In this document: piece after piece, positions 9,814-20,546 of the stretch | Position numbering within the stretch: the first letter of the stretch is position 1 | Layout of the letters: the number at the start of each line of letters is the position of its first letter | Source: Chimaeribacter arupi | GTDB lineage: Bacteria > Pseudomonadota > Gammaproteobacteria > Enterobacterales > Enterobacteriaceae | Direction: 5' to 3' | DNA: 64,000 bases | Assembly (NCBI RefSeq): GCF_002858805.1 | Contig: NZ_PJZI01000001.1 | Span: 62,001-126,000, forward strand | Made by a program: the position numbers and the translations under genes | The notes under the pieces: generated by a model | Seen by the model: the letters and a program-made list of their open reading frames with translations, nothing else | Database searches by the model: none | What the model was told of the DNA's origin: nothing

Positions 9814-12219
9814 TTACCGTTTTGCCTGCCAGATGCGTTGCTGATAATCCCGGATCGAACGATCCGAACTGAAAATCCCAACGCGTGCTGTATTCAGGAT
9901 AGCGCGTCGTGTCCATTCTTCCGGGTCACGGTAGAGTGCGTCCACGTTCTGTTGCGCTTCTTCATAGGCGGCGAAATCGGCCAGCACCAGATAAGGGTCG
10001 CCCCCGCCCAGCAGGCTGTTCAGCAACATTTCAAACGCCTGCTTGTCGCCGTTGCTGAATTCGCCGCTCTCCAGCGCTTTCAGTACCGCATTGAGTCGTT
10101 TATCTTTTTTACGCCATTTCACCGGGTCATAGCCACCGGCTTTCAGCGCTTTGACCTGCTCCACGGTATTGCCGAAAATAAAGATATTCTCTTCACCCAC
10201 CTGCTCGGCAATCTCGACGTTAGCGCCATCCAGCGTGCCGACGGTCAGCGCGCCGTTCAGGGCCAGTTTCATATTGCCGGTGCCGGACGCCTCTTTCCCG
10301 GCAGTGGACACCTGCTCGGAGACATCTGCCGCCGGGATCATCAGCTCCGCGACCGACACTTTATAATCCGGGATAAACACGACCTTCAGCAGATCCTTCA
10401 CCCGCGGATCGTTGTTGATCGTCGCCGCGACCTGGTTGATCGCATAGATGATATTTTTTGCCAGGTAGTAGCCCGGCGCGGCTTTGGCCCCGAACAGGAA
10501 CACCCGCGGCACCCGGTCCGGGCCCTTTTTACTCAGGATCTCCTGATACCGCGCGATGATATGCAGCAGCGTCAGGTGCTGGCGTTTGTACTCATGCAGC
10601 CGTTTGATCTGGATATCGAAGATCGCCTCCGGATTGATCACAATGCCGGTGACATCCTTCACATACGCTGCCAGTTTCTCTTTATTCCGGTGCTTGATTT
10701 GGCGGAATGTCTCCCGGAACCCGGCGTCTTCGGCATAAGGTTCCAGCCCTTTCAGCGCGTCCAGATCCGTGACCCACTCGGTGTTCAGCGTTTCATCGAT
10801 CAAGGCTGACAGCGCCGGGTTACACTGCTTCAGCCAACGGCGCGGGGTGATGCCGTTGGTGACATTATGGAATTTCTGCGGCCAAAGCTGGTGATATTCC
10901 GGGAAGAGATCCTTCACCACCAGATCAGAGTGCAGCGCCGCTACCCCGTTCACCGCAAAACCGGCCACCACGCACAGGTTGGCCATGCGTACCTGCTTGT
11001 TATGCAGCACCGCCAGCTTGCCCCACAGCGCCTCATCGCCCGGCCACTGCTTATCCACGATCTTTTTGAAGTGCGCGTTGATCTGCTTGATGATGGCGAA
11101 GTGGCGCGGCAGCAGGCTGCGCACCAGTTTTTCATCCCAGCACTCCAGCGCTTCCGGCATCAGCGTGTGGTTGGTGTAGGCAAAGGTGCGGCTGGTGATC
11201 TGCCAGGCGGCCTCCCACTCCAGCTGATGCTCATCCAGCAGGATGCGCAGCATCTCAGGGATCGCAATGGTCGGGTGGGTGTCATTGAGCTGGATCACTT
11301 CATAATCCGGCAGCTCCGCCAGGGCACGGCCCGCGCGATGGTGGCGGCGCAGGATGTCCGCTACCGCACAGGCACACTGGAAATATTGCTGCATCAGGCG
11401 CAGCCGTTTACCGGCCTGATGGTTGTCATTTGGGTAGAGCACTTTGGTGAGTTTGGCGGCGTCGATGCCATGCTGCTCAGCGTGCAGGAAATCCCCGTCA
11501 TTGAATTTACCCAGGTCAAACGGGGCGGGATGGGTAGCTTCCCAGAGGCGCAGTGGCTGGCTGATGCCGTTGCGGTAGCCCACCACCGGCAAGTCCCATG
11601 CTTCACCGCGCAGGATGAAATCGGGCCGCCATACCGTGCGGCCGTCGGCCTGTTTCTCCAGTTTGCCGCCCATACCGACGTCCACCGCCAGCGAGGCATT
11701 ATGGGTGAACCACGGGTAATTTTCGCGCTGCCAGATGTCAGGCGACTCATGCTGTTTGCCGTCAACAAAGCGCTGGCGGAACAACCCGTACTGGTAGTTC
11801 AGCCCATAGCCGGTGGCCGGCTGGCTGAGGGTCGCCATGGAATCCAGGAAGCAGGCGGCCAGCCGCCCGAGGCCGCCGTTGCCCAACGCCGGATCCACCT
11901 CCTGTTCAAGGATGTCAGTCAGCGACAGGTTAAAGCCTTTCAGGATAGCGGCAATGTCGTCATACCAGCCGAGGTTGATCAGGTTATTGCCGGTCAACCG
12001 GCCAATCAGGAACTCCATTGAGATGTAGTTCACATGCCGCTGCCCCTTCTCAGCCGCTTCCGGCCGGGGCGGAGGAGTCAGTTGCTCGGCAACGGCGGCG
12101 CTTACCGCCTGCCACCACTGATGCGGCGTCATTTCTTCTGCGGCATGAAGGCCGAAATGATGCCACTGGCGCGACAGCGCAGCCAAAAAGACATCCTTTT
12201 TAAATGTGGGCTGTGACAT
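9814..12219 (-). CDS. malP: Maltodextrin phosphorylase MalP
   Basis: GT35 phosphorylase that removes glucose 1-phosphate from maltodextrins using pyridoxal phosphate. The cofactor-lysine region reads [16 protein letters not shown], and [19 protein letters not shown] is typical of MalP. The MalP-specific N terminus MSQPTFKK begins at the ATG at 12219 (801 residues); an in-frame ATG at 12231 would add four residues but has its AGGA directly against it. This paralogue differs from GlgP at 28458-30905 and belongs to the malPQ operon, divergent from malT. Two copies of AACCAGTTAA (12243-12252 and 12257-12266) lie in its leader. Confidence 0.96.
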   Translation of the reverse strand: MSQPTFKKDVFLAALSRQWHHFGLHAAEEMTPHQWWQAVSAAVAEQLTPPPRPEAAEKGQRHVNYISMEFLIGRLTGNNLINLGWYDDIAAILKGFNLSLTDILEQEVDPALGNGGLGRLAACFLDSMATLSQPATGYGLNYQYGLFRQRFVDGKQHESPDIWQRENYPWFTHNASLAVDVGMGGKLEKQADGRTVWRPDFILRGEAWDLPVVGYRNGISQPLRLWEATHPAPFDLGKFNDGDFLHAEQHGIDAAKLTKVLYPNDNHQAGKRLRLMQQYFQCACAVADILRRHHRAGRALAELPDYEVIQLNDTHPTIAIPEMLRILLDEHQLEWEAAWQITSRTFAYTNHTLMPEALECWDEKLVRSLLPRHFAIIKQINAHFKKIVDKQWPGDEALWGKLAVLHNKQVRMANLCVVAGFAVNGVAALHSDLVVKDLFPEYHQLWPQKFHNVTNGITPRRWLKQCNPALSALIDETLNTEWVTDLDALKGLEPYAEDAGFRETFRQIKHRNKEKLAAYVKDVTGIVINPEAIFDIQIKRLHEYKRQHLTLLHIIARYQEILSKKGPDRVPRVFLFGAKAAPGYYLAKNIIYAINQVAATINNDPRVKDLLKVVFIPDYKVSVAELMIPAADVSEQVSTAGKEASGTGNMKLALNGALTVGTLDGANVEIAEQVGEENIFIFGNTVEQVKALKAGGYDPVKWRKKDKRLNAVLKALESGEFSNGDKQAFEMLLNSLLGGGDPYLVLADFAAYEEAQQNVDALYRDPEEWTRRAILNTARVGIFSSDRSIRDYQQRIWQAKR

Positions 12220-12344
12220 AGCAGGTCTCATTCCTGTAGTTAAACCAGTTAACGCTAACCAGTTAAATGTTGAACATGTGAATTGGGCATGACGGACAGG
12301 CGCTTAAATAATTAGCGCTATCCTGCCGGGCAGTGAGCGGCGCG

Positions 12345-12380
12345 GCATCATCCCGCCGGACGCTTAGCTGGGGAGGAGAA
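12345..12380. promoter_or_regulatory. Candidate MalT boxes for malPQ
   Basis: Two sequences resemble the MalT box GGGGA(T/G)GAGG. One is on the minus strand with GGATGA at 12348-12353 (plus-strand TCATCC). The other is on the plus strand, GGGGAGGAGA at 12370-12379. They face each other upstream of malP. A weaker GGATAG lies at 12318-12323 on the minus strand. Spacing to a malP promoter could not be fixed, so this is a candidate only. Confidence 0.5.
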
Positions 12381-12396
12381 GCAGGGCGTAGCCGTG

Positions 12397-12418
12397 AAGT
12401 GTGATCGACTGCAACTTA
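12397..12418 (+). promoter_or_regulatory. Candidate CRP site upstream of malT
   Basis: TGTGATCGACTGCAAC (12400-12415) has one perfect CRP half site and a weak second half. It resembles the CRP-binding segment of the E. coli malT promoter and lies about 40 bases upstream of a conserved TTGCATTAGAAAG block. Confidence 0.55.
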
Positions 12419-12442
12419 CCATCACCTCAAAACCGGCAGTTA

Positions 12443-12474
12443 TTGCATTAGAAAGTGGCTTAGCTGAACTTAAC
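12443..12474 (+). promoter_or_regulatory. malT: Candidate malT promoter
   Basis: TTGCAT (12443-12448) followed after 17-19 bases by ACTTAA-like sequence. The TTGCATTAGAAAG block and the following GATTAATTAC resemble the E. coli malT control region. The exact -10 is not certain. Confidence 0.5.
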
Positions 12475-12569
12475 GGCTAATGATTAATTACAAGCCGTAA
12501 AATAATCATGGTGTATTGGATGGCTACCTTTCCGCCACCTCCGCCGCTGTCAGAGAAGATGGAAACCTC

Positions 12570-15284
12570 ATGCTGATCCCTTCAAAACTCAGCCGTCCGG
12601 TACGGCTGCAAAATACTGTGGTGCGCGATCGTTTGTTGACCAAACTGGCCAGCGCAGCCAATTACCGTCTGGCGCTGGTTAACTGCCCGGCGGGTTACGG
12701 TAAAACCACCCTTGTCGCCCAGTGGGCGGCCGATATCGCGGAGTTGGGATGGTATTCACTGGATGAAAGTGATAACCAGCCGGAACGCTTTGTCAGTTAT
12801 CTGGTGGCCGCTATCCAGCAGGCCACTGGCGGGCATTGCAGCAAAAGCGAGGCCATGAGCCAGAAACACCAGTACGCCAGCCTGTCAGCACTGTTTTCCC
12901 AACTGTTTATTGACCTGAGTGAATGGCACCGGCCGCTCTACCTGGTGATTGATGACTATCACCTGATCACCAATGAGCAGATCCATGAGGCGATGCGCTT
13001 TTTCCTGCGCCACCAGCCGGAAAACCTGACGCTGGTGCTGCTCTCACGCTCGCTGCCGCCGCTCGGCATCGCCAACCTGCGGGTGCGCGATCAACTGCTG
13101 GAACTCGGCAGCAGCCAGCTCGCCTTCAACCACCAGGAGGCAAAACAGTTCTTTGACTGCCGGCTCCATGCGCCGCTGGAACAGGGTGACAGCAGCCGTT
13201 TATGTGACGACGTTGAGGGCTGGGCAACCGCCCTGCAACTGATCGCCCTCTCTGCCCGCCAGTCCGGGGCGGCGGCGCATAAATCAGCCCAACGGCTGGC
13301 CGGGCTGAACGCCAGCCACCTGAATGATTACCTGGTGGATGAGGTACTCGACCGTATTGACGTCGATACCCGCCACTTCCTGCTGCGCTGCGCGGTGTTG
13401 CGCTCCATGAATGATGCGCTGATTGTGCGGCTGACCGGCGAGGATTACGGCCAGCAACGGCTGGAGGAGCTGGAGCGCCAGGGCCTGTTTATCCACCGTA
13501 TGGATGACAGCGGTGAATGGTTCTGCTTCCACCCCTTATTTGCCGCATTTCTGCGCCAGCGCTGCCAGTGGGAACTGGCGCTGGAGCTGCCGGCCATCCA
13601 CCGCAGCGCCGCCGAAGGCTGGCTGGCGCTGGGCTACCCGGCTGAAGCCATCCACCATGCGTTAGCAGCCGGTGACATTGAGATGCTGCGCGACATCCTG
13701 CTGCATCATGGCTGGATGCTGTTCAACCAAAGCGAACTGACTCTGCTTGAACAGTGTTTGAATGCGCTGCCCTATGAGCGGCTGGTGCAGAACCCCAAAC
13801 TGGCGCTGTTACAGGCGTGGCTGGCGCAAAGCCAGCACCGCTTCACGGAAGTCGATACCCTGCTGGATCGCGCTGCCGAGGCGATGCAGGCCCAACAACT
13901 GGAAATTGATAAAACCTTGGCGGCCGAATTCAACGCGCTGCGCGCGCAGGTCGCCATTACGGCCGGCAAACCGGAAGAGGCCGAGCAGCTCGCCGGTGAG
14001 GCGCTGAAATTCCTGCCGCTGTCGAGTTACTACAGCCGCATCGTGGCAACCTCCGTGACCGGCGAAGTGCACCACTGCAAAGGCGAGCTGGCGCGCGCGC
14101 TGCCGATGATGCAGCAAACCGAGCAGATGGCGCGGCGGCATGAGGTCACCCATTACGCGCTTTGGGCGTTGCTGCAACAGAGCGAAATCCTGATCGCCCA
14201 GGGCTTTTTACAGGCAGCCTTTGAAACCCAGGACAAAGCCTTTGAGCTGGTGCGCGAACAGCATCTGGAGCAGTTGCCGCTGCACGAATTCCTGCTGCGC
14301 CTGCGCTCCCAGCTGTTATGGTCATGGGCACGGCTGGACGAGGCCGAAGGGGCCGCCCGGCGTGGCCTGGAAGTGCTCAATAACCACCAGCCGCAACACC
14401 AGTTACAGTGCCTGGCGATGCTGGCGAAATGCTCGCTGGCACGGGGCGATCTCGACAATGCCGGGCGGCACCTTCAGGGGTGTGAAACCCTGTTGCTCAG
14501 CAGCGCCTATCACCGTGACTGGCTCACCAACGCGGATAAAGCCCGGGTACTCTATTGGCAGATGACCAATGATGTCACTGCCGCGGCTAACTGGCTGCGC
14601 CATACGGAAAAACCGGGCATGGCGGATAACCATTTCCTTCAGGGGCAATGGCGCAATATTGCCCGCACACAAATCCTGCTCGGCCAGTTTAATGAAGCCG
14701 AAGTGGTGCTGGATGAGCTGAACGACAACGCCCGGCGGCTGAAGCTCTACAGCGACCTCAACCGTAACCTGCTGCTCAGTAACCGGCTCTACTGGCTGTG
14801 TGAGCGGAAAGCGGATGCCCAGAAAGCGCTGATGGAAGCCCTGACGCTGGCCAACCGCACCGGTTTTATCAGCCATTTCGTGATTGAGGGCGAACTGATG
14901 GCCCAACAATTACGCCAGCTTATCCAGCTGAATGCCCTGGCAGAACTGGAGCAACACCGGGCGCAGCGTATTCTTCGCGATATAAATCAGCATCATCGCC
15001 ACAAGTTCGCGCATTTCGACGAAAGCTTTGTGCTGAAGCTGCTGACTCACCCGCACGTGCCGGAACTGATCCGCACCAGCCCGCTGACCCAACGCGAATG
15101 GCAGGTGCTGGGCCTGATCTACTCCGGTTACAGCAATGACCAGATTGCCGGTGAGCTGGATGTGGCGGCCACCACCATCAAAACTCATATCCGTAACCTT
15201 TATCAGAAGCTGGGTGTCACCCACCGCCAGGAAGCCGTGGTGCAGGCGCAGCGGCTGATGCAGCTTATGGGGTACAGCGCCTGA
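12570..15284 (+). CDS. malT: Maltose regulon activator MalT (LuxR-type STAND ATPase)
   Basis: ATP- and maltotriose-dependent activator of mal genes. From N to C terminus: nucleotide-binding STAND module with Walker [10 protein letters not shown] (near residue 40), Walker B-like [10 protein letters not shown], a winged-helix and helical-repeat region that senses inducer, and a C-terminal LuxR-type HTH ([20 protein letters not shown] with [19 protein letters not shown]). It is 904 residues from the ATG at 12570, where GGAA lies 5 bases upstream and the protein begins [13 protein letters not shown] as in E. coli. The frame is open back to 12516 without support. Divergent from malPQ. Confidence 0.97.
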   Translation: MLIPSKLSRPVRLQNTVVRDRLLTKLASAANYRLALVNCPAGYGKTTLVAQWAADIAELGWYSLDESDNQPERFVSYLVAAIQQATGGHCSKSEAMSQKHQYASLSALFSQLFIDLSEWHRPLYLVIDDYHLITNEQIHEAMRFFLRHQPENLTLVLLSRSLPPLGIANLRVRDQLLELGSSQLAFNHQEAKQFFDCRLHAPLEQGDSSRLCDDVEGWATALQLIALSARQSGAAAHKSAQRLAGLNASHLNDYLVDEVLDRIDVDTRHFLLRCAVLRSMNDALIVRLTGEDYGQQRLEELERQGLFIHRMDDSGEWFCFHPLFAAFLRQRCQWELALELPAIHRSAAEGWLALGYPAEAIHHALAAGDIEMLRDILLHHGWMLFNQSELTLLEQCLNALPYERLVQNPKLALLQAWLAQSQHRFTEVDTLLDRAAEAMQAQQLEIDKTLAAEFNALRAQVAITAGKPEEAEQLAGEALKFLPLSSYYSRIVATSVTGEVHHCKGELARALPMMQQTEQMARRHEVTHYALWALLQQSEILIAQGFLQAAFETQDKAFELVREQHLEQLPLHEFLLRLRSQLLWSWARLDEAEGAARRGLEVLNNHQPQHQLQCLAMLAKCSLARGDLDNAGRHLQGCETLLLSSAYHRDWLTNADKARVLYWQMTNDVTAAANWLRHTEKPGMADNHFLQGQWRNIARTQILLGQFNEAEVVLDELNDNARRLKLYSDLNRNLLLSNRLYWLCERKADAQKALMEALTLANRTGFISHFVIEGELMAQQLRQLIQLNALAELEQHRAQRILRDINQHHRHKFAHFDESFVLKLLTHPHVPELIRTSPLTQREWQVLGLIYSGYSNDQIAGELDVAATTIKTHIRNLYQKLGVTHRQEAVVQAQRLMQLMGYSA

Positions 15285-15307
15285 GGTTATCAATCAGGCG
15301 CTGCCAC

Positions 15308-15329
15308 TGATCCTCTTTACAGAGGATCA
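15308..15329 (+). terminator. Hairpin after malT
   Basis: A nine-bp perfect stem (15308-15316 with 15321-15329) and a TTAC loop start 24 bases after the malT stop. The following tail is only weakly T-rich, so termination may be incomplete. A second GC-rich palindrome (15345-15362) lies just beyond. Confidence 0.5.
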
Positions 15330-15361
15330 CTTCTGCAGATGGACCGGCGGCCACGGCCGCC

Positions 15362-15517
15362 GTCACTCAGCGCTGTTGCCACTCTCCGCGACGCCTGCCG
15401 CCATTCAACGCAACGTGCTGCCACTCCATGCGGCTTGCTGTCACCTGACATTGCCCTCGCACGCCGCGGCCACTCAGCGCCATCTTCATCTGCCGCCACT
15501 ATCATTTATCGCCATTC
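15362..15517. repeat. Degenerate heptamer repeat field between malT and ulaF
   Basis: The heptamer GCCA(C/T)TC or close variants occur at 15362, 15378, 15400, 15420, 15440, 15469, 15495 and 15511, mostly 16-29 bases apart and close to 20 in the middle. CACTCAGCGC occurs twice. No gene is evident in this convergent 280-base gap, and no function can be assigned. Confidence 0.5.
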
Positions 15518-15564
15518 TCACCTGCTGCTTGCCGTCCTTTACCGCGAAGGCCAGGTGGTGCGGG

Positions 15565-16266
15565 TCACTGCGCTGGCTTCTGCCCGTAATAGGCATCGGC
15601 ACCATGTTTACGGCTGAAGTGCTTTTTCATCAGGTAACTGTCAATCGGGTGCAGGTGTGGGTTAACGCTGCATGCAATCCAGGCCATTTTGGCGACCTCT
15701 TCCATCACCACGGCATTATGTACCGCCTCCTCCGGTGAGCGTCCCCAACTGAATGGGCCGTGCTGGCTGACAATCACGCCCGGCGTATGCAGCGGATCGC
15801 GGTCCGTGAAGGTTTCCACGATGACCCGGCCGGTTTCCCGCTCATAGTCGCCCTCCACTTCCTCACGCCGCAAAGCGCGGGTACAGGGGATGTCGCCCAG
15901 GAAATAGTCCGCATGGGTCGTGCCGAGTGCCGGGATGGTCAGCCCGGCCTGCGCCCAGGCGGTAGCGTGAGTGGAATGGGTATGCACAATACCGCCCAGT
16001 GTGGGGTAACGCTGATAAAGCACCCGATGGGTCGCAGTATCTGACGAAGGCCGGTAGCGCCCTTCCACGATGTTCCCGTCCAGATCAACTACCACCATAT
16101 CCTCTGGCTGCAACTGTTCATACGCCACGCCGCTGGGCTTAATCACCATGAGTTGCCGGTCACGGTCGATACCGCTGACGTTGCCCCAGGTAAAGGTCAC
16201 CAGCCGGTGTGCCGGCAGTGCCAGGTTGGCGTCAAACACCTGTTGTTTCAGAGACTCCAGCATCAT
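15565..16266 (-). CDS. ulaF: L-ribulose-5-phosphate 4-epimerase UlaF
   Basis: Class II aldolase-like zinc enzyme that converts L-ribulose 5-phosphate to D-xylulose 5-phosphate, the last step of L-ascorbate breakdown. Motifs: [16 protein letters not shown], the zinc-binding [12 protein letters not shown] and SQHGPFSWG. It is 233 residues. AraD and SgbE are close relatives; the ula neighbourhood decides the name. Two adjacent ATG codons (16266 and 16263) are possible, and the first overlaps the ulaE stop in an ATGATGA-type junction, implying translational coupling. Confidence 0.94.
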   Translation of the reverse strand: MMLESLKQQVFDANLALPAHRLVTFTWGNVSGIDRDRQLMVIKPSGVAYEQLQPEDMVVVDLDGNIVEGRYRPSSDTATHRVLYQRYPTLGGIVHTHSTHATAWAQAGLTIPALGTTHADYFLGDIPCTRALRREEVEGDYERETGRVIVETFTDRDPLHTPGVIVSQHGPFSWGRSPEEAVHNAVVMEEVAKMAWIACSVNPHLHPIDSYLMKKHFSRKHGADAYYGQKPAQ

Positions 16267-17144
16267 TGCACTCCTGTTTCCCGGGCTTCCCGTGCCGGCA
16301 CGGGAAGCCCGGCCCGGCGCATTTTCTCACATACCCAATGGCGCGCCGCCGCCACCTCCGCTGCCGGATCGGGGGCCGTCTCACTCCACATCTCAATCAG
16401 GTAAGGGCCGCGGTAGCCGCTGGCCTGCAAGGTGGCAAAACAGCGTTCAAACTCCACCACCCCTTCGCCGAACGGCACATTTTTGAACAGGCCGGGGCGG
16501 GTATCTTTAACATGCACCGCGACGATGTGCCCGGCACCCGAGGCGAGTTCCATCTGCACATCGTTGTCCCAGGCGGACAGGTTGCCGATATCCGGGTAGA
16601 GCTGAAACCACGGGTTATTGAGGTAATGCGCATAACCCAGCGCCTTGCTGATGGAGTTCATCAACGGGTAATCCATGATTTCCATCGCCAGCGTCACCTG
16701 CGCCCGGCTGGCCATCTCGACCGCCTGCACCAGCCCATCACGGAAACGCGCCCTGGTGCGGTCGTTGGCCTGCTGGTAATAGACGTCATAACCCGCCAGT
16801 TGAATCACGCGGATGCCGACATCCTGCGCCAGCCGGATCGCCTTGCGCATAATCGACAGCCCCTCCTCGCGCACCTCATCCTCTTCCGCGCCCAGCGGAA
16901 AGCGGCGATGGGCGCTGAGGCAGAGCGAGGGCACGCGTACGCCGGTCGCGGCTACTGCCTTCACCAGCGCCATACGCTGTTCGGGTGACCAGTCCAGCCG
17001 GGCCAGACGCGCATCAGATTCATCGATCGACATCTCAACAAAATCAAACCCCAGCGATGCCGCCAGTTGCAGGCGGGCAAGCCAGTCTTCGCCCCCCGGC
17101 AGTGCTTTTTCATAAATGCCGAGCGGAACGGCTTTATGTAACAT
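16263..17144 (-). CDS. ulaE: L-xylulose-5-phosphate 3-epimerase UlaE
   Basis: TIM-barrel epimerase of the AP-endonuclease-2 superfamily that turns L-xylulose 5-phosphate into L-ribulose 5-phosphate. It is 293 residues beginning [16 protein letters not shown], with [17 protein letters not shown], the metal-ligand region [10 protein letters not shown] and VHVKDTRPG near the end, all as in UlaE. Lies 9 bases after ulaD and overlaps ulaF by 4 bases. Confidence 0.94.
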   Translation of the reverse strand: MLHKAVPLGIYEKALPGGEDWLARLQLAASLGFDFVEMSIDESDARLARLDWSPEQRMALVKAVAATGVRVPSLCLSAHRRFPLGAEEDEVREEGLSIMRKAIRLAQDVGIRVIQLAGYDVYYQQANDRTRARFRDGLVQAVEMASRAQVTLAMEIMDYPLMNSISKALGYAHYLNNPWFQLYPDIGNLSAWDNDVQMELASGAGHIVAVHVKDTRPGLFKNVPFGEGVVEFERCFATLQASGYRGPYLIEMWSETAPDPAAEVAAARHWVCEKMRRAGLPVPAREARETGVQ

Positions 17145-17153
17145 GCCGGCTCC

Positions 17154-17810
17154 TTAGCCCCAGAGCTGCTGAATGGTACGCTTGAACTGACGCGCAGCCT
17201 CAACCGGGTCTGCGGCGTCACGAATGCTGCGCCCGGCGATAAACACATGCACCGGAATACCCTGGAACAGCGGCAGATCCGCCAGCGCCAGCCCCCCGGT
17301 CACCGTGACCTTAAAGCCCATCTCTGACAGGCGTTTGATCGCAGCAATATCGGCCTCGCCCCAGGCCACGCCGGCAGCCTGCGCATCACGGCTGCGGTGA
17401 TAAACCACCTGCCCAATGCCGGCCACACGCCACTCCGCGGCTTGCTCCCAGGTCCAGAAACCGGTCAGCTCAATCTGCACATCGCCATTGAACGCATGGG
17501 CGACTTCCAGTGCCCCTTTGACGGTGTTGATGTCGGCACAGCAGATCACGGTTACCCAATCCGCATCGGCTTCAAAACACATGCGCGCGAGGATGTGCCC
17601 GGCATCAGCAATTTTGGCATCAGCCAGCACAATTTTTTCCGGGTAGAGTGCTTTGAGGTCACGTACTGCGCGCACGCCTTCCGCCACACAAAGAATGGTG
17701 CCGACTTCAATGATATCGACCTCCGCCGCAATCTGCCGGGTGGTGTGGTAGGCATCAGCCATGCTCTGGTTGTCCAGGGCGACTTGTAACATCGGTAAGA
17801 TGTGAGACAT
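17154..17810 (-). CDS. ulaD: 3-keto-L-gulonate-6-phosphate decarboxylase UlaD
   Basis: Orotidine-monophosphate-decarboxylase-fold enzyme that produces L-xylulose 5-phosphate and CO2 from 3-keto-L-gulonate 6-phosphate. Diagnostic stretches: QVALDNQSM at the N terminus, [11 protein letters not shown] with the catalytic Asp/Lys pair, [11 protein letters not shown], and phosphate-binding VTGGL and FIAGRSI. The ATG at 17810 (218 residues, AAGGAGCG upstream) is chosen; the frame is open to 17930 but that extension lies over ulaC. Confidence 0.95.
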   Translation of the reverse strand: MSHILPMLQVALDNQSMADAYHTTRQIAAEVDIIEVGTILCVAEGVRAVRDLKALYPEKIVLADAKIADAGHILARMCFEADADWVTVICCADINTVKGALEVAHAFNGDVQIELTGFWTWEQAAEWRVAGIGQVVYHRSRDAQAAGVAWGEADIAAIKRLSEMGFKVTVTGGLALADLPLFQGIPVHVFIAGRSIRDAADPVEAARQFKRTIQQLWG

Positions 17811-17823
17811 AACAACGCTCCTT

Positions 17824-18303
17824 TTAGTGGGCGGCCGCGTCAGCGGCGGCTGAGGTTTCATCAATGAGTGCCAGCACGTCCTGTTCAGTGCGGCAGGCGC
17901 GCAACCGGTCAAAATTGGCGTCATCTTCAAACAGGTTCACCACTTGCATGATGCCGACCTCCTGATGTGCCTGAGCATCTACTGCCGCCAGCGTAATCAG
18001 GATATCGACCGGATCATTCTCTTCATGGTTAAACACCAGGGGCGTTTTCAATGTGACCAGTGCAAAACCGGTTTTGTTGACCCCTTCCTCCGGGCGGCCA
18101 TGCGGCATCGCCAGCCCTGGGGCAATCACAAAATAGGGCCCGAAACGCGCCACGCCGTCCAGAATGGCCTGGTAATAACGGGGTTCCACCACCCCGGCTT
18201 TCACCAGCAGATCAACGCCGATTTTCACCGCCTCCTGCCAGGTGGCCGCCTCCGCCTGAAGGGCGATAGCGTGGTTTTCCGCTAACGAATCACGCAGCTT
18301 CAT
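17824..18303 (-). CDS. ulaC: Ascorbate-specific PTS EIIA component UlaC
   Basis: Cytoplasmic phosphocarrier of the mannitol/fructose-type EIIA fold that passes phosphate from HPr to UlaB. The phospho-accepting His is His68 in [13 protein letters not shown]. It is 159 residues, slightly extended by an Ala-rich tail (SAAADAAAH). It overlaps ulaB by 4 bases. Confidence 0.93.
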   Translation of the reverse strand: MKLRDSLAENHAIALQAEAATWQEAVKIGVDLLVKAGVVEPRYYQAILDGVARFGPYFVIAPGLAMPHGRPEEGVNKTGFALVTLKTPLVFNHEENDPVDILITLAAVDAQAHQEVGIMQVVNLFEDDANFDRLRACRTEQDVLALIDETSAAADAAAH

Positions 18304-18620
18304 ACCGGCTCCTGTTTTTTAAGGTCATGGGGAAAATGCGCGGTGATCACCTCCAGCAGCTTTGGCCCGAAGTCCGCTGCGGACAGCATATTGCGTACAC
18401 CGACCACATATTTATTGCCGCTGACGGTGATCTCATCCGCCACATGAGTAGAGGCGATGATAATGTCTGCGCCGCCCAGCTCGGATTTGTATTCCCCTAC
18501 CGCACAACTGTTTACGCTGTGATTAATGCCTTCCTGTGTCAGGAACTGGCCGACTTTCATCTTCATGATCATCGAGCTGCCTTGCCCACATCCACATACC
18601 GCCAGAATGCGCACGGTCAT
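18300..18620 (-). CDS. ulaB: Ascorbate-specific PTS EIIB component UlaB
   Basis: A 106-residue cytoplasmic phosphocarrier. The phosphorylated cysteine is Cys9 in [12 protein letters not shown], followed by KMKVGQFL and [18 protein letters not shown], closely matching E. coli UlaB. Position 11 is Cys where E. coli has Asn, an unusual second cysteine near the active site. Its ribosome site (AAGGAG) is embedded in the last unit of the 18-nt tandem repeat between ulaA and ulaB. Confidence 0.94.
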   Translation of the reverse strand: MTVRILAVCGCGQGSSMIMKMKVGQFLTQEGINHSVNSCAVGEYKSELGGADIIIASTHVADEITVSGNKYVVGVRNMLSAADFGPKLLEVITAHFPHDLKKQEPV

Positions 18621-18628
18621 AATCTTGG

Positions 18629-18718
18629 CTCCTTATGGTTCAACAGAGTGTTGCTGTTTAATTGGCTGTTATTGTTTAACCGGCTGTGGCTGTTTAACTG
18701 ACAGTCATTGTTCGACCG
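18629..18718 (-). repeat. Five imperfect 18-nt tandem repeats at the ulaA-ulaB junction
   Basis: On the minus strand five consecutive 18-base units run from the last ulaA codons to the ulaB ribosome site: 18718-18701 (contains the ulaA stop), 18700-18683 (CAGTTAAACAGCCACAGC), 18682-18665 (CGGTTAAACAATAACAGC), 18664-18647 (CAATTAAACAGCAACACT) and 18646-18629 (supplies AAGGAG). The shared core is (T)TAAACA or TGAAC at the same phase. Likely polymerase slippage or duplication; any role in translation of ulaB is inference. Confidence 0.8.
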
Positions 18719-20105
18719 GTTGTTCTGAAGCAATTTTTTCTGCGTCCTCTTCGGCGCGCAGGGTACGGCCGGCAAAGAACATGTAGATCGCGGCAATCAT
18801 GAGGATCACCCCGATAAACCACAGGCCGGTGGTGAAACCCTGCATCATCGGCGGGGCCAGAATCGACCAGTCCGCCATGCCCATCCAGGCGCTCAGCCCC
18901 GTGAGTTTTACCGCCCAGACACAGCCAAAGATCTCGACCATGCCCATGACCAGGCAGATCTTCAGCGCAGCACGCCAGCCGCCAAAGTGATTGGCAAATA
19001 CGCCGATAGTGGCGTTGGAGAAGAACATGGGAATAAAGCCCGGGATGATCATGATGGAAGAGCCGATCGCCAGCAGGATACCGACAGCAATCAGCTGGCC
19101 GATGGTGCCCCACATAAAGCCCCACACCACGGCATTGGGTGCAAAGCTGTAGATGGCGGCACAATCAATCGCCAGCACCGCCCCCGGAATCAGGCGTTGG
19201 GAGATGCCGTTAAACGCTTCCGTAAGCTCCGCCACGAACATCCGCACACCCTGCACAATGATGAAGATAGCCACAGAGAACATCAGGCCGGTCTGGAGGA
19301 TATAGATCGTCCAGTGGGTTTTCCCGGCCATTGTTTGCAGGGTTTCCAGGCCGAATGAGCAGAGGATGATGCCGAAAAACAGCGTCATGACGATGGCCGT
19401 GGAGACGATATTGTCATGGAAAATATTGAGCCAGCCCGGCAGTTTAAGATCTTCCACGCTTTCCTCTTTTTTGCCGAGGAACGGGGCAAGTTTATAGGCC
19501 AGCCAGGCGGCAAATTGTTGTTGGTGACCGATAGAGAAACCACAGCCGTCCGTCACTTCCTGGGTAGGTTTGTACATCATGTTGGCGGTGATGCCCCAGT
19601 AGAGTGACACCAGCACCGCCGTGCAGAGCACGGTCGTCCACATCGGGTAGCCAAGGATATAGAAGAACACCGCGATGAGCCCCGCCTGCTGAAACATGAT
19701 GTGGCCGGTCAGCATGATGGTACGGATGCCGGTAATGCGGCGCAGCAGCACATACCCAATGTTCAGCGCCAGGGCCAGCAGCACGGCATACCCTACCCAG
19801 CTGTAGGCATCGCCCATGCGCTCAATGGTCGCCATCATGGCGGCATAGGTGTCTGAGATGGCGCCGTTGATGCCATACACTTCGGATAGCTTGGCGACTA
19901 CCGGTTTGAAAGTGCTGGTCAGAATGCCTGACCCTGCCTGCAACAGCATGAAACCAATGATGGTTTTCAGCGTCCCTTTGATGATGACGGTAGCGCTTTT
20001 ACGTAACAACGCGTAGCCCAGCAGCGTCACCAGCCCCAGCAGCAGCGGGGCGTTAGTCATGACCTGATTAAAAAAAACGGTAAACAGGGTATAGAGGGTT
20101 TCCAT
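18705..20105 (-). CDS. ulaA: Ascorbate-specific PTS permease EIIC UlaA
   Basis: Inner-membrane permease that imports L-ascorbate with phosphorylation at C6. It is 466 residues with about ten or more hydrophobic segments. Landmarks nearly identical to E. coli: [60 protein letters not shown] and [20 protein letters not shown]. The ATG at 20105 is chosen because GGAG lies 6 bases upstream and the protein begins [14 protein letters not shown]. First gene of ulaABCDEF, divergent from ulaG. Confidence 0.96.
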   Translation of the reverse strand: METLYTLFTVFFNQVMTNAPLLLGLVTLLGYALLRKSATVIIKGTLKTIIGFMLLQAGSGILTSTFKPVVAKLSEVYGINGAISDTYAAMMATIERMGDAYSWVGYAVLLALALNIGYVLLRRITGIRTIMLTGHIMFQQAGLIAVFFYILGYPMWTTVLCTAVLVSLYWGITANMMYKPTQEVTDGCGFSIGHQQQFAAWLAYKLAPFLGKKEESVEDLKLPGWLNIFHDNIVSTAIVMTLFFGIILCSFGLETLQTMAGKTHWTIYILQTGLMFSVAIFIIVQGVRMFVAELTEAFNGISQRLIPGAVLAIDCAAIYSFAPNAVVWGFMWGTIGQLIAVGILLAIGSSIMIIPGFIPMFFSNATIGVFANHFGGWRAALKICLVMGMVEIFGCVWAVKLTGLSAWMGMADWSILAPPMMQGFTTGLWFIGVILMIAAIYMFFAGRTLRAEEDAEKIASEQPVEQ

Positions 20106-20234
20106 AAGGCTCTCCATGAGAAAGCGCTCCGTGAGGCTTTCCGCGTTGGGCCGGACATCCTGCAAGTGTGTATCCGGGTAAAGGCACAACAATCTTAAGG
20201 TTGTCGCACTCTACCGCTCACCTCCTCTCACAAA

Positions 20235-20269
20235 AAGATGCTTTATGATTATTTGTGAGCATCTTCTCA
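20235..20269. promoter_or_regulatory. Inverted repeat and CRP-like site upstream of ulaA
   Basis: AAGATGCT (20235-20242) and AGCATCTT (20258-20265) form an 8-bp inverted repeat around a 15-base AT-rich spacer. Overlapping its right arm, TGTGA-N6-TCTCA (20254-20269) differs from the CRP consensus at one position. The E. coli ula operon is CRP-activated, which fits. Confidence 0.55.
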
Positions 20270-20344
20270 AGATATTCACTCAACGACAGCAACACTCCAT
20301 AATGGATGCGCAGAACGCCTGAACAATCCTTTGTTTTTAAATAG

Positions 20345-20501
20345 AAATAAATCATTCATATCAATACCTGATAACATGATGTGCGAATATCAATGCCGGA
20401 ATACCTGTCGTAAAAACTGAGATACGACGTTGTAAGCCCCCATAAACAGTGCTAGATTCCTCTCAAATAAATCATAAATAATCACATAATGATTGATTAT
20501 G
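20345..20501. promoter_or_regulatory. Candidate UlaR operator cluster between ulaA and ulaG
   Basis: AAATAAATCAT occurs at 20345-20355 and 20465-20475, AAATAATCAC at 20476-20485, and AAATAATCAT on the minus strand at 20245-20254. CATAAT (20485-20490) and ATTATG (20496-20501) form a palindrome. The related GGATAATCATTATCC lies in front of ulaR. Repeated ATAATCA-type words in the divergent ula promoter region suggest UlaR (DeoR family) sites; this is inference. The 20106-20546 gap holds no gene. Confidence 0.45.
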
Positions 20502-20546
20502 ACTAAGCGGTTCGTATGCTTATCACCAACCCGATGAGGAAATGCT

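Noticed and set aside
10867-12021. A 384-codon plus-strand frame opposite malP
   Set aside because: Antisense to malP, which has full family similarity; no independent support.
18629-18718. CRISPR-like array
   Set aside because: The units are contiguous 18-mers without unique spacers, and no cas genes are nearby; it is a tandem repeat.
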